Origin: CAYWFP01 sp964457365
Lineage (GTDB): Bacteria; Planctomycetota; SZUA-567
Direction of reading: 5' to 3'
DNA length: 64,000 nucleotides
Assembly (NCBI GenBank): GCA_964457365.1
Contig: CAYWFP010000008.1
Coordinates: forward strand, 8,102 to 72,101
Shown here: positions 1-8,979 of the stretch, piece by piece
Layout of the letters: every line of letters begins with the position of its first letter
Numbering within the stretch: the stretch's first letter is position 1
Notes under the pieces: generated by a model
Database searches by the model: none
Told to the model about the DNA's origin: nothing
The model's input: the letters and a program-made list of their open reading frames with translations, nothing else
Translations under genes and position numbers: made by a program

Positions 1-1053
1 GAAGACCAGCAGCGTCACCGTCGCCGGCTGGCGCGCCGCCCAGACCAGCGCCGTTCCCAGAAACGGTCCCGCGCACGGCGTGGCCAGCAGCGTCGCCAGC
101 GCGCCCATGAAGAAATTGTAGCCCAAGCCCCCGCCGCCGCCGGTCCGGCTGAATCCGACGGGGACGGCGATCTCGAAGACGCCCAGGAGCGAGAGCGCCA
201 GCGCAAAGACCACCGCGACCATGATGACGAGAAACGCCCGGCTGGAAAATTGCTCGCCCCAGCCGAGATTCGCCGCCACCGCCAGCACGCCCAGCCCCAG
301 GAAGACCGCGACGATGCCCGCGCTCATCGCCAGCCCCAGAACCACCGCGCGGCGGTTGTCCTGCCCGGTCTGCTCGAGAAGGCCGAGCACGCGGATGGAG
401 ACGACCGGCAGGACGCAGGGCATGACGTTCAGCAGCAACCCGGCCAGAAAGGCCAAGAGCAGATACCGCGGGAGGCCGCGCAGGCGACCGGCCGGCACGG
501 CTAGGTCGGGCGCGGGCGTCTTCTCCGTCGCCGCGGAATCCGGAGGAAACGCCGCGAAGAGCGCATCCTCGCCCTCCCGGCCGCTCAACGGCACGCGCAG
601 CGTCCGCCGATACGGCACGCAGAGCATGTTCTCGCCGCAGGTCAGGCCGTCGATGGTGACGGCGATCGCTTCCGCCTCGGAGCGCACGACCCGGCCGGAA
701 GCGTAGAGTACGATCCGCCCCTCGTGGGCGTGGATCCAGGTATCGCCGCCGCCGGGGGTGACGCCGGGCTGCGCGAGCCTGAACGGCCGCGGCCAGCGCA
801 CCGGAGCCCACTCCGCCGCGTCGCCGAAGGTGACGACGGTGGGCTTGCCCACCGCGTCGGGCGACCCGAGTTCGGCGTGGTAGAGCTTCCAGCCCTTCGC
901 GATCTCGATCACCAGCGCCAGGCGGAGACGGTCTCCCTCGCGGCGGAGAAACCCTTTCGCCCGCGCATGCGCCTCGCCGGCCTGCGCCAGGGAGGCGTGG
1001 GCGAGAAGAATGGCCACAAGCCAGATCGCCGGGGGCAGCCCGAATCGCTTCAT
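1..1053 (-). CDS. dsbD: DsbD-like thiol:disulfide interchange protein, 3' end beyond window
   Basis: The 351 codons present encode an N-terminal signal peptide (residues 1-24, ending near AHASLAQA). A periplasmic DsbD-alpha/DsbC-like domain follows, with Cys pairs around TCGENMLC near residue 140. The transmembrane electron-transfer domain starts near residue 180. Two hallmark motifs are visible: NVMPCVLPV in the first helix and ATPCAGPF in the fourth, the two cysteines that shuttle reducing power across the inner membrane. In this family electrons from cytoplasmic thioredoxin are passed to periplasmic thiol proteins or cytochrome c maturation. The ATG at 1053 follows GGAAAGG. The frame is open to the left edge, so the C-terminal helices and any thioredoxin domain are not seen. 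GH31 lies 73 bp upstream on the same strand. Confidence 0.85.
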   Translation of the reverse strand, partial: MKRFGLPPAIWLVAILLAHASLAQAGEAHARAKGFLRREGDRLRLALVIEIAKGWKLYHAELGSPDAVGKPTVVTFGDAAEWAPVRWPRPFRLAQPGVTPGGGDTWIHAHEGRIVLYASGRVVRSEAEAIAVTIDGLTCGENMLCVPYRRTLRVPLSGREGEDALFAAFPPDSAATEKTPAPDLAVPAGRLRGLPRYLLLAFLAGLLLNVMPCVLPVVSIRVLGLLEQTGQDNRRAVVLGLAMSAGIVAVFLGLGVLAVAANLGWGEQFSSRAFLVIMVAVVFALALSLLGVFEIAVPVGFSRTGGGGGLGYNFFMGALATLLATPCAGPFLGTALVWAARQPATVTLLVF

Positions 1054-1126
1054 CGCGAACACCTTTCCCGCATCGAACCCCTCCCAGGCAGCGCCACGCA
1101 ACTATATCATGCCTTGCCAGCAGGCA

Positions 1127-3193
1127 TTAAGCGAGCCGTTCGTTCTCCGTTTCTTTGATCGCGCTGGAGCAAAAAGGTTGCGCGCCCTTCAGCGGCACGT
1201 CGGCGCCCTCGCGGATGTAGACGGGGATGCGCTCCAGGGGCGCCTCGGCCTCGATCCAGTCGCCGCCCTCGTGCACCGCCTCGGCCCAGGCGTCGCGCCA
1301 GCGCGTGCCGACGGGGAGATAGACGGTGCGGCTGCGGCAGTCCAGTTCCGCCACCGGCGCGACCAGCACGTCGGGGCCGAACATGAACTCGTCCTCCACC
1401 CCGAGCGAGGCCAGATCGTCGTGGAAGTCGACATACAGCGGACGCATCGGCGGCACGCCCGTGTCGCGCGCCTCCTTCATCAGCTTGCGGATGTACGGCT
1501 TCATGCGCTCGCGCATGTGCAAGAGCTCCCGGATGATCCCGTACGCCTCCTCGCCGAAGCTCCAGATCTCGTTCGGCGCGCCGGTCTGGTTCGCGCCGTC
1601 GCCCTCGGTCGGCTCGCGCACGCCGTGAAGCCGGAAGAGCGGGCAGAAGACGCCGTACTGGAACCAGCGGACGATGAGCTCGCGGAACTCCGGGGCCTCG
1701 ATGTTGCCGCCCCAGAAGCCGCCGATGTCGGTGGTCCACCAGGGGATGCCGCTCATGGCCATGTTCAGCCCCGCGCGGATCTGGCGCTGGAGCGACTCGA
1801 AGGTGGAGGGGATGTCGCCCGACCAGATCGCCGCGGCCCAGCGCTGGCTGCCGGCCCAGCCCGAGCGCGCGAGCATGACGATCTCGGTCTCGCCCGCGTC
1901 CTTCAGCCCCTCGTAGATCCCCTGCTGGTGCAGCCAGGGGTAGAAGTTTCCCACGACCTCGCCGTTGCCTAGGTGGTAACGCAGGTGGTCGTGGTCGTAA
2001 TGCGGATGCCACTCCGGCTCGCAGGCGTCGGCCCAGTAGACGCGGATGCCGCGGCGGTAGTAGTTCTCGCGCAGCTTCTCCCAGAGAAAGGTCCGCGCCT
2101 CGGGGTTGGTGGCGTCGTAGTAATGCACCGGCGACTGGCCCGGGAGCTTGCCGTCGTTCATGGTGAATTCGATGGGCAAGCCGCGCTCGGTACGGACCAG
2201 CAGACCGCGGTCCTCCATCTGCGCGAAGTCGGGCGCGTTCTGGTTGACCGTCGGCCAGACCGAGACCATCAGTTCGATCCCCATCTCCTTCAGTTCCGCG
2301 ACCATGCGCCCGGGGTCGGGCCAGTGCTCGGGGTCGAAGTCCCACGCGCCCATCATGGGCCAGTGGAAGTAGTCGATGACGATCACCGAGAGCGGCAGGC
2401 CGCGCTCCTTGTACTCGCGCGCCACGCGCATCACCTCGTCCTGGGTGCGGTAGCGCAGCTTGCACTGCCAGAACCCCAGCGCGAAGTCCGGCAGCATCGG
2501 CGCGTGGCCGGTGGCGTCGGCGTAGCGCGAGAGGATCTCCGCGGGCGTGTCGCCGGCGACGAACCAGTAGTCGATCTCGTCGCACCGGCGCGCGGTCCAG
2601 CGGGTGTGGTTGCGGGCGAACTCGACCTGGCCGAGCGCGGGGTTGTTCCACAGGAAGCCGTAGTTGCGGCTGGAGACGACGAAGGGGATGTTGACCTGGG
2701 CGTTCTGCTGCTCCAGGTCCAGCACGCAGCCCTTGCGCCCGAGAAACCCGTCGGCGTGCTGGCCCATGCCGAAGAGGTGCTCGTCCTCGTAGGCGCGGAA
2801 ACGGACCTCGGCGCGGTGTTTGTCGCCGCCGAGGGAGCGGAACTGCCGCACGCGGAGCGAGCTGTCGTCCTCCTCCAGGAGCACTCCGCCCGCGGGGAGG
2901 CGATAGATCTGCGTCACTCCGGTGCGCGGGCGGGTGCGGATGAAACGCACACGGCCGGCCCGGTCGACCTTGACGGTCAGCTTGCCGTTGGCGAGCGTGG
3001 CGTCCTCGTCGCCGAGGGTGATCGTCGCCGGCGTCGGCGTCGCCGGGGGAATGAGCGCCCAGTCGTTGCCGCTGAAGGCGGGATTGAGCGTGCAGCGTAC
3101 GCGCACGGCGTCCTCGCCCCACGGCTCGAGGCGGAGCGTCTGGTGCTTCGACCGCCAGACAAGCGCGTTGCCGTCCTGCTGAAAACGACTCAT
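1127..3193 (-). CDS. Glycoside hydrolase family 31 (alpha-glucosidase/alpha-xylosidase type)
   Basis: The 688-residue protein has the GH31 layout: an N-terminal beta-sandwich, then a (beta/alpha)8 barrel from about residue 230. The family nucleophile is D389 in YWADACEPE and the acid/base is D460 in WSGDIPS. Further barrel motifs are PLSVIVIDYFHW and GIPWWTTDIGGFWGG. No signal peptide is visible, so a cytoplasmic enzyme acting on imported alpha-linked oligosaccharides is likely. Substrate (glucosyl or xylosyl) cannot be told from motifs alone. The start at 3193 is preceded by a good ribosome site (GGGAAGG) and by a sigma-70-like promoter. Confidence 0.88.
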   Translation of the reverse strand: MSRFQQDGNALVWRSKHQTLRLEPWGEDAVRVRCTLNPAFSGNDWALIPPATPTPATITLGDEDATLANGKLTVKVDRAGRVRFIRTRPRTGVTQIYRLPAGGVLLEEDDSSLRVRQFRSLGGDKHRAEVRFRAYEDEHLFGMGQHADGFLGRKGCVLDLEQQNAQVNIPFVVSSRNYGFLWNNPALGQVEFARNHTRWTARRCDEIDYWFVAGDTPAEILSRYADATGHAPMLPDFALGFWQCKLRYRTQDEVMRVAREYKERGLPLSVIVIDYFHWPMMGAWDFDPEHWPDPGRMVAELKEMGIELMVSVWPTVNQNAPDFAQMEDRGLLVRTERGLPIEFTMNDGKLPGQSPVHYYDATNPEARTFLWEKLRENYYRRGIRVYWADACEPEWHPHYDHDHLRYHLGNGEVVGNFYPWLHQQGIYEGLKDAGETEIVMLARSGWAGSQRWAAAIWSGDIPSTFESLQRQIRAGLNMAMSGIPWWTTDIGGFWGGNIEAPEFRELIVRWFQYGVFCPLFRLHGVREPTEGDGANQTGAPNEIWSFGEEAYGIIRELLHMRERMKPYIRKLMKEARDTGVPPMRPLYVDFHDDLASLGVEDEFMFGPDVLVAPVAELDCRSRTVYLPVGTRWRDAWAEAVHEGGDWIEAEAPLERIPVYIREGADVPLKGAQPFCSSAIKETENERLA

Positions 3194-3226
3194 GCCTTCC
3201 CTTTCCCGGCCAGGATGATTATCGCC

Positions 3227-3254
3227 AGCATAGCGAAAAAGCGGTTTCTGGCAA
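3227..3254 (-). promoter_or_regulatory. Sigma-70-type promoter of the GH31 gene
   Basis: On the minus strand the sequence reads TTGCCA, a 16-bp spacer, then TATGCT. It lies 34 bp upstream of the GH31 start codon. Confidence 0.6.
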
Positions 3255-3300
3255 GCTCTGCTTCAAGCGAGGCGCTACGGAAGCGGAACCGTGCGGAAAG

Positions 3301-3335
3301 ACCCGGCCGCCCGGAGGTGATCCGGACGGCCGGGT
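3301..3335 (-). terminator. Hairpin terminator after hydA
   Basis: Two 15-nt arms (3301-3315 and 3321-3335) pair with one mismatch around a 5-nt loop. On the minus strand the hairpin is followed by CTTTCC, a weak U tract. It lies 44 bp past the hydA stop and before the GH31 promoter, so it probably ends the rex-hydCBA transcript. Confidence 0.65.
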
Positions 3336-3378
3336 GCGTTGAGAGGTGACTCGGCCTGAGTGGCCGGGAGGGGCGGAA

Positions 3379-5382
3379 TCAGCCGAGCGCTTCGTCGAGC
3401 GCCTTGATCGCGATCTCGTAATCGCACTCGGCGAAGACCTTGTCGCCGATGGCGACGCGGCCGTGGCTGGCCTTGCAGTCGACGGCGCGGAAGCTGGCGT
3501 TCAGATCGACGCGGCGCTCGTACCCCTTCTGGATGATGTACCGCGAGAGCTTCTCCAGCAGATCCTTGTTCTTCGAGTGCCGCGACTGCGCGCCGATGGT
3601 GACGGTGACCTCGACGGCGTCCTTCCTGGACTCGGCCCGATGGACGGTCATCTTGGCCTCGAAGAGGTGGTTGCGGTTCTGGTAGTGCGTGTGCAGTTGA
3701 TCGTGGGCCTTGTGGCCGCCGACATCGCCGAGGTGCTTGGCGTAGGCATCCTGGACGAAGTAGTTCTCCTGAGACTTGTGGAGCTGGTGGTTGGTGTCGA
3801 CGTCGTAGAGCCCCTGGATGCGGCGGAAGCGGATGTTCTTGTCGCGCTGAATCGGCTGGCCGGCGCCGGCGATGCAGCCGCCCGGGCAGGACATGATCTC
3901 GACGAAGCGGTAGTCGGCCTCGCCCTTCTTGACCCTCTCGCAGATCTTGCGCGCGTTGGCCAGGCCGTGGGCCACGGCGACGCGGACGGGCGCGCCGGCG
4001 ACGTCGAGGGCGGCCTCGCGGATGCCCTGCAGGCCGCGCACCTGCTTGAAGACCGCCTCCTGCAACGGCTGGCCGGCGGCCTGCTCGACCGCGTAGCGCA
4101 GCGCCGCCTCCATCACGCCGCCGGTATTGCCGAAGATAACGCCCGCGCCGGTGGTGAAGCCCATGGGCATGTCGAAGGACTGCGGACGGAGCTCGCGGAA
4201 CTGGATGCCCATCGCCGACATCATGCGCCCGGCCTCGAGCGTGGTGAGAACGCAGTCGGTGTTCTGCCCGCCCGCCCGCGCGAACTCCGGCCGCTGCGCC
4301 TCGTACTTCTTGGCCGTGCAGGGCATGATCGAGACGACGACGAGGTTCTCTTGTTCGATGCCGAGCTTCTTGGGGAGGATATCGCGCGCGACGGCGCTGA
4401 ACATCTCCTGCGGCGACTTGCAGCTCGAGAGGTGCGGCGTCAGGCTGGGGTAGTAGGTCTCGACGTACTTGATCCACGCCGGGCAGCAGCTGGTGAACAT
4501 GGGGAACGGCCCGCCGTTCTCCAGCCGCTTGAGAAACTCGGTGCCCTCCTCGAGGATGGTCATGTCCGCGGCGAAGCAGGTGTCGTAGACCTGGTCGAAG
4601 CCCAGAAGCTTCAGCCCGGCGACGGCCTTGCCGGTGACGTCGGTGCCGGGCTCGTAACCGAAGTACTCGCCCATGGCCACGCGCACGGCCGGGGCGATCT
4701 GGCAGATCACGTACTTGTTCGGATCGTGCAGCGCCTCCCAGACCGGCTCGCGGTCCTGGTGCGGGATGATGGCGCCGGTGGGGCAGACCGCCGCGCACTG
4801 TCCGCAGTTGACGCACTCGACCTCCCCGAGGCCGCGCCCGAGCGCCGGCTCCACGGCGGCCTCCGCGCCGCGGCCGGTGAAGTCGATGGCGCCGATGCCC
4901 TGCACCTCGGCGCAGACGCGGACGCAGTCGCCGCAGAGCACGCACTTGTTCGGATCGCGCGTCAACGACGGCGTGGTCTCGTCCAGCGGCTTGAGCTCCT
5001 GGATCGACTTGTAGCGCACGTCCTCGACGCCGAGGCGGCGGCCCAGGTCCTGCAGCGTGCAGAAGCTGCTGCGCGTGCAGGTGGGGCATTCGCGGCAGTG
5101 GTTGGCCAGCAGCAGCTCGATGGTGGCCTTGCGGATAGTGCGGATCTCCTCGGTATTGGTCTTGATGTTCATCCCCGGCTGCGGCGCGGTCGAGCAACTG
5201 GCCATGATGCCGCGGCCCTCGACGTCGACGAGGCAGAGCCGGCAGGCGCCGTAGATGCTCAGGTCCGAATGGTAGCAGAACGTCGGGATATCGATCCCGA
5301 TCTTACGGATCAACTCGAGCAGGTTGCGCTCGCCCTCGATCTCGACTTCGTGTCCGTCAACGACGACTGAATTCTCCGACAT
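3379..5382 (-). CDS. hydA: [FeFe]-hydrogenase catalytic subunit (group A, NADH/ferredoxin type)
   Basis: This 667-residue catalytic subunit reduces protons to H2. Domains in order: a plant-type [2Fe-2S] domain (C36, C47, C50, C63); a His/Cys [4Fe-4S] motif (NHCRECPTC near residue 95); two ferredoxin-type [4Fe-4S] motifs (CVLCGDC, CVNCGQC); and the H-cluster domain with TSCCPAW, MPCTAKK and SCPGGCIAGAGQP. The last motif has AGAGQP where GGGQP is usual. After the small-subunit end (LHTHY, near residue 560) about 95 residues resemble the C-terminal thioredoxin-like [2Fe-2S] domain of trimeric enzymes, but ligand positions are altered (see findings). The ATG at 5382 was chosen because GGAGAGAAGAC precedes it; an in-frame ATG 21 nt earlier lacks this. 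It is the last gene of rex-hydC-hydB-hydA. No maturation genes (hydE, hydF, hydG) are in the window. Confidence 0.93.
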   Translation of the reverse strand: MSENSVVVDGHEVEIEGERNLLELIRKIGIDIPTFCYHSDLSIYGACRLCLVDVEGRGIMASCSTAPQPGMNIKTNTEEIRTIRKATIELLLANHCRECPTCTRSSFCTLQDLGRRLGVEDVRYKSIQELKPLDETTPSLTRDPNKCVLCGDCVRVCAEVQGIGAIDFTGRGAEAAVEPALGRGLGEVECVNCGQCAAVCPTGAIIPHQDREPVWEALHDPNKYVICQIAPAVRVAMGEYFGYEPGTDVTGKAVAGLKLLGFDQVYDTCFAADMTILEEGTEFLKRLENGGPFPMFTSCCPAWIKYVETYYPSLTPHLSSCKSPQEMFSAVARDILPKKLGIEQENLVVVSIMPCTAKKYEAQRPEFARAGGQNTDCVLTTLEAGRMMSAMGIQFRELRPQSFDMPMGFTTGAGVIFGNTGGVMEAALRYAVEQAAGQPLQEAVFKQVRGLQGIREAALDVAGAPVRVAVAHGLANARKICERVKKGEADYRFVEIMSCPGGCIAGAGQPIQRDKNIRFRRIQGLYDVDTNHQLHKSQENYFVQDAYAKHLGDVGGHKAHDQLHTHYQNRNHLFEAKMTVHRAESRKDAVEVTVTIGAQSRHSKNKDLLEKLSRYIIQKGYERRVDLNASFRAVDCKASHGRVAIGDKVFAECDYEIAIKALDEALG

Positions 5383-5419
5383 GTCTTCTCTCCGTCCTGG
5401 CATCCCCTCGGATTGCGGC

Positions 5420-7327
5420 TCAGAGCCCGATCACGGCCTCGAACTTGCACGCCTCCTTGCAGGCGCCGCACTTGATGCACTTCTCCTGGTCGATGACGTG
5501 GGGCGTCTTCTTCTCGCCGCGGATGGCGTCGACGGGGCATTTGCGCGCGCAGGCGGTACAGCCGACGCACTTCTCGGCGAGGATCTCGGGCATGGCCAGC
5601 CCCTGGCACTGGCCGGTCGGGCAGCGCTGCTCGAAGACGTGGGCATGGTACTCGTCGAGGAAATACTTCATCGTCGAGAGCACCGGGCTCGGCGCGGTCT
5701 TGCCCAGCCCGCAGAGCGATCCCTGGGCCACCACCTTCGCCGTCTCCTCCAGCAACTTCAGCGTCTTCTCGTCGGCGTTGCCCTCCATGATGTCGTCGAG
5801 CATCCAGAGCATCTGCTTGGTGCCTTCGCGGCACGGCACGCACTTGCCGCAGGACTCGTTCTGGGCGAACTGCATGAAGAAGCGGGCCACGCCGATCATG
5901 CAGGTCTGCCGGTTCATCACCACCAGCCCGCCGGAGCCGACCATGGCGCCGACCTCCTTGAGCGAGTCGAAGTCGAGCCCCATATCGAGCATCTCCGGCG
6001 TCAGGCAGCCGCCGGAAGGCCCGCCGATCTGGACCGACTTGAACTCCTCGCCGGCGAGGTTGCCCTCGTCGTCGGTGACGCCGCCGCCGATGTCGTGGAC
6101 GATGGCCCGCAGCGTCGTGCCGAAGGGCACCTCGATGAGGCCGGTGTTGGCGACGTGGCCGGTGAGAGCGAAGGTCTTGGTGCCGGGCGACTTCTCGGTG
6201 CCGACCTTGCGGAACGCCTCGGCGCCGTCGCGGATGATCAGCGGCACGTTGGCCAGCGTCTCGACGTTGTTGATCACCGTCGGCTTGCCGAAGAGGCCCT
6301 TCTGCGCCGGAAACGGCGGCTTGGGCATGGGCATGCCGCGCTTGCCCTCGACCGAGGCGATAAGCGCGGTCTCCTCGCCGCAGACGAAGGCGCCGGCGCC
6401 TTCCATCACGTGCAGGTCGAAGCTCAGGTCGGTGCCGAAGACGCCTTCCCCGAGCAGCCCGGCCCTGCGCGCGTCCTCCACCGCGCGGTTCATGCGCTGC
6501 ACCGCCAGCGGGTACTCCGCGCGGACGTAGACGTAGCCCTCGTTGCCGTCGATACCGCGCGCGGCGATCATCATGCCCTCGATGACCGCGTGCGGATTGC
6601 CCTCGAGGACCGAACGGTCCATGAAGGCGCCGGGGTCGCCCTCGTCGCCGTTGCAGATGACGTACTTCTTCTCGTTCTGCGAAGCGAGGGTGAACTTCCA
6701 CTTCAGCCCCGTGGGAAAGCCGCCGCCGCCGCGCCCGCGCAGGCCCGACGCGACCATCTCCTCGCAGACGTCCTCGGGCGACATCTCGGTGAAGGCCTTG
6801 CGCGCGCCGAGATAGCCGCCTCTGGCGACGTACTCGAGCAGATCCTCGGGCTCGATGGTGCAGTTCTTCATGACCACGCGCGTCTGCCGGTTGTAGAAGG
6901 GGATGTCCTTGTCGCCGTGGCAGACCTTGCCGGTGCCGGGCTGCGTGTAGCAGAGCCGCTCGATCACCTTGTTATTCCCGATCGTCTCGGAGACGATCTC
7001 GGCAACGTCCTCGGGCTTGACCCTGGTGTAGAGGATGCCGTCGGGCTCGATGCGCACCAGCGGCCCCTGCTGGCAGAACCCCTGGCAGCCGCTCTTGGAG
7101 ACGTGCACGCCCTCGACGGGCTGTTCGTGGTCCAGTTCCAGCAACACCGTCGCGCCGGTCTTCTCGATCTCGACCGCCAGCGCGTCGCGCACCTTGAGCG
7201 AGCCGTTGGCCACGCAGCCGGTGCCGGCGCAGATCACGATGCGCCGCGTCGTCTTCTTCGCCGCCTCGTCGTACTTCCGGGCCGCCGCATCGAGGTCGAT
7301 CGTCCGTGCCTTATCCGCAACCGTCAT
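5420..7327 (-). CDS. hydB: HydB, NuoF-like flavoprotein subunit of the hydrogenase
   Basis: This 635-residue subunit binds NAD(H) and FMN and links NADH oxidation to the hydrogenase. An N-terminal thioredoxin-like [2Fe-2S] domain has C33 and C38 plus SGCQGFC near residue 80. The NuoF-like core has GRGGGGFPTGLKW near residue 200 and the [4Fe-4S] motif ESCGKCVPC near residue 485. Two C-terminal ferredoxin motifs (CVGCTAC and CIKCGAC) are typical of HydB/HndC and absent from complex I NuoF. It sits 37 bp upstream of hydA and 47 bp downstream of hydC. Together the three subunits match trimeric bifurcating [FeFe]-hydrogenases, although bifurcation itself cannot be proved from sequence. Confidence 0.93.
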   Translation of the reverse strand: MTVADKARTIDLDAAARKYDEAAKKTTRRIVICAGTGCVANGSLKVRDALAVEIEKTGATVLLELDHEQPVEGVHVSKSGCQGFCQQGPLVRIEPDGILYTRVKPEDVAEIVSETIGNNKVIERLCYTQPGTGKVCHGDKDIPFYNRQTRVVMKNCTIEPEDLLEYVARGGYLGARKAFTEMSPEDVCEEMVASGLRGRGGGGFPTGLKWKFTLASQNEKKYVICNGDEGDPGAFMDRSVLEGNPHAVIEGMMIAARGIDGNEGYVYVRAEYPLAVQRMNRAVEDARRAGLLGEGVFGTDLSFDLHVMEGAGAFVCGEETALIASVEGKRGMPMPKPPFPAQKGLFGKPTVINNVETLANVPLIIRDGAEAFRKVGTEKSPGTKTFALTGHVANTGLIEVPFGTTLRAIVHDIGGGVTDDEGNLAGEEFKSVQIGGPSGGCLTPEMLDMGLDFDSLKEVGAMVGSGGLVVMNRQTCMIGVARFFMQFAQNESCGKCVPCREGTKQMLWMLDDIMEGNADEKTLKLLEETAKVVAQGSLCGLGKTAPSPVLSTMKYFLDEYHAHVFEQRCPTGQCQGLAMPEILAEKCVGCTACARKCPVDAIRGEKKTPHVIDQEKCIKCGACKEACKFEAVIGL

Positions 7328-7374
7328 CGCTTTTCCTCTCGTTCAGACCCCGGCCAATGCCGTCCGGCCCGTGA

Positions 7375-7890
7375 TTACGCTTTCTCTTCCCGCGCCAGCG
7401 TCTCGTCCACCAGGGCGAGGGCCTGCTCGGGCTTGACCTGCCCGTGCACGTCCTCGTTGAAGAGCATCACCGGCGCCAGCCCGCAGGCGCCCAGACAACT
7501 GACCGTCTCGACGGTGAAGAGCCGGTCCTCGGTCGTGCTCTGCCCCGGCGCGAGCGCGAGTTTCTCCCGCAGCGCGTCCATGATCTTCATCGAGCCCTTG
7601 ACGTGGCAGGCCGTGCCGTCGCAGACCCGCAGGACGTGCTTGCCCTTGGGCTCGAGCGCGAAATGCGCGTAGAAGGTCGCCACGCCGTAGACGTTGGCGA
7701 CGGGCATGTTCAGCGCCGTGGCGACGTAGGTGATCAGCTCCCGCGGCAGGTAGTTGAACTCGTGCTGCACCGCCGCCAGGATCGGGATCAGCTTGCTCGA
7801 GTTGTAGGCGTACTGCTCCAGGATCCTGTTGATCGAGACGAAGCGGTCCATCAACCGGTTGGTCGTCTCGATCGTTTCGCTCGCTTGCAT
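7375..7890 (-). CDS. hydC: HydC, NuoE-like [2Fe-2S] subunit of the hydrogenase
   Basis: This 171-residue protein has the NuoE/24-kDa fold: a helical N-terminus, then a thioredoxin-like domain with four ligands in CDGTAC and SCLGAC. It transfers electrons between HydB flavin and HydA. The start at 7890 has a strong GAGGAGAG site 5 nt upstream. It is the second gene of the operon, 25 bp after rex. Confidence 0.93.
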   Translation of the reverse strand: MQASETIETTNRLMDRFVSINRILEQYAYNSSKLIPILAAVQHEFNYLPRELITYVATALNMPVANVYGVATFYAHFALEPKGKHVLRVCDGTACHVKGSMKIMDALREKLALAPGQSTTEDRLFTVETVSCLGACGLAPVMLFNEDVHGQVKPEQALALVDETLAREEKA

Positions 7891-7915
7891 GGCGCTCTCC
7901 TCGTCGGTCTCGCCC

Positions 7916-8581
7916 TCATCCTCTCGGTCCGGAGCGATGAACGCCCTCCGGGCTCATGCGCAACCTGCTCGTCAGCACGGCCAGGCTGCACGAGAGCTGC
8001 ACGTTCTCGACCACCACCTCCTCGGGCACCGCCAGCGTCGCGGGGGTGAAGTTCCACAGCGCGCGCACCCCCGCCTCGGTCAGCCTTTGCGCGATCTCCT
8101 GCGCGGCCTCGCCGGGGACGGTCAGGATGCCGATCAGCACCGGCCGCTCGCGCACCACCGCCGGCAGCGCGTCGAGCGCGTGGACGGCCACCCCGTTGAC
8201 GCGTCTGCCGATCTTGCCCGGATCGATATCGAAGGCCGCGACGATGCGCAGGCCCAGATGCTGGAACTGCTCGTACTCCATCAGCGCCATGCCGAGGCTC
8301 CCCGCGCCGAGGAGGAACGCCTCGGAGGAACGGTCCCAGCCGAGGAAGTCCTCGATGGCGCGGATCAGCAGCGAGACCGGGTAGCCGACCTTCGGCTTGC
8401 CGTTGATGCCGGTGACCGCGAGATCCTTGCGCACCTGGATCGGGATCTGGCCGAGCTCCCTGGCGATCCGCGTGCAGGAGATATGCGTATGCTCCTGCGG
8501 CGGCAACGCTTTCAAATAGCGCAGATAAAGCGGCAAACGCCGGACACTCGGAATCGGCGCGGGACGTTCTTTTACAGCCAT
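7916..8581 (-). CDS. rex: Redox-sensing transcriptional repressor Rex
   Basis: This 221-residue protein has an N-terminal winged helix (SVRRLPLYLRYL to VRKDLA) and a Rossmann domain with GAGSLG near residue 93 (GAGNLG is usual). Rex dimers bind operators when NAD+ is high and release them when NADH rises. As first gene of the hydrogenase operon it most likely controls its own transcript, so that H2 production is switched on by NADH build-up. A palindrome inside the promoter spacer is a candidate site. Confidence 0.93.
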   Translation of the reverse strand: MAVKERPAPIPSVRRLPLYLRYLKALPPQEHTHISCTRIARELGQIPIQVRKDLAVTGINGKPKVGYPVSLLIRAIEDFLGWDRSSEAFLLGAGSLGMALMEYEQFQHLGLRIVAAFDIDPGKIGRRVNGVAVHALDALPAVVRERPVLIGILTVPGEAAQEIAQRLTEAGVRALWNFTPATLAVPEEVVVENVQLSCSLAVLTSRLRMSPEGVHRSGPRG

Positions 8582-8617
8582 GATTCTTCTCGATCAATCG
8601 GCACACATATCGATAAA

Positions 8618-8646
8618 CGCATATGACATAAGTCATTCGGGCACAA
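8618..8646 (-). promoter_or_regulatory. Promoter of rex-hydCBA with nested palindrome
   Basis: On the minus strand TTGTGC and TATGCG are separated by 17 bp. The perfect inverted repeat ATGAC-N4-GTCAT (8623-8636) fills the spacer next to the -10 box, where a repressor would block polymerase. It does not match the usual TTGTGAA-type Rex operator, so the factor is uncertain. Confidence 0.45.
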
Positions 8647-8979
8647 AGCCGCTTCCTGGCCGCCGTGGATCCGGACCGCCCGGCAGCCATCGCTCGCCCC
8701 GCGTTGCCCCGCACAAACAGAGGTGTATGGTTACTGCGGATATATAAGAACCGTGTTGCGCGATCGTTATTTTGGAATTTGGAACCGCAGGCGCATTAAT
8801 TGAACGAAGTCTCATTAATGAATGCCGCCTGCAGCATAACTCCGTTCGGCCGCGGGCTCTGGCAGGGATCTGCACGAGAAAACGGCGGATGCTGTAACTT
8901 TCGGCCTGTGAAAAAATCCGTATAGTGTTATTGATTGATGCGCGCGGAGACGGAAGAAGCGCCTGAACGAGAGCGAATC
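8647..8979. other. Intergenic region between divergent rex and RND genes
   Basis: No gene is seen. Two copies of CATTAAT lie at about 8793-8822. A good -10 box (TATAGT, 8921-8926) without a matching -35 lies 54 bp before the chosen RND start, which may indicate an activator-dependent promoter. Confidence 0.35.
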
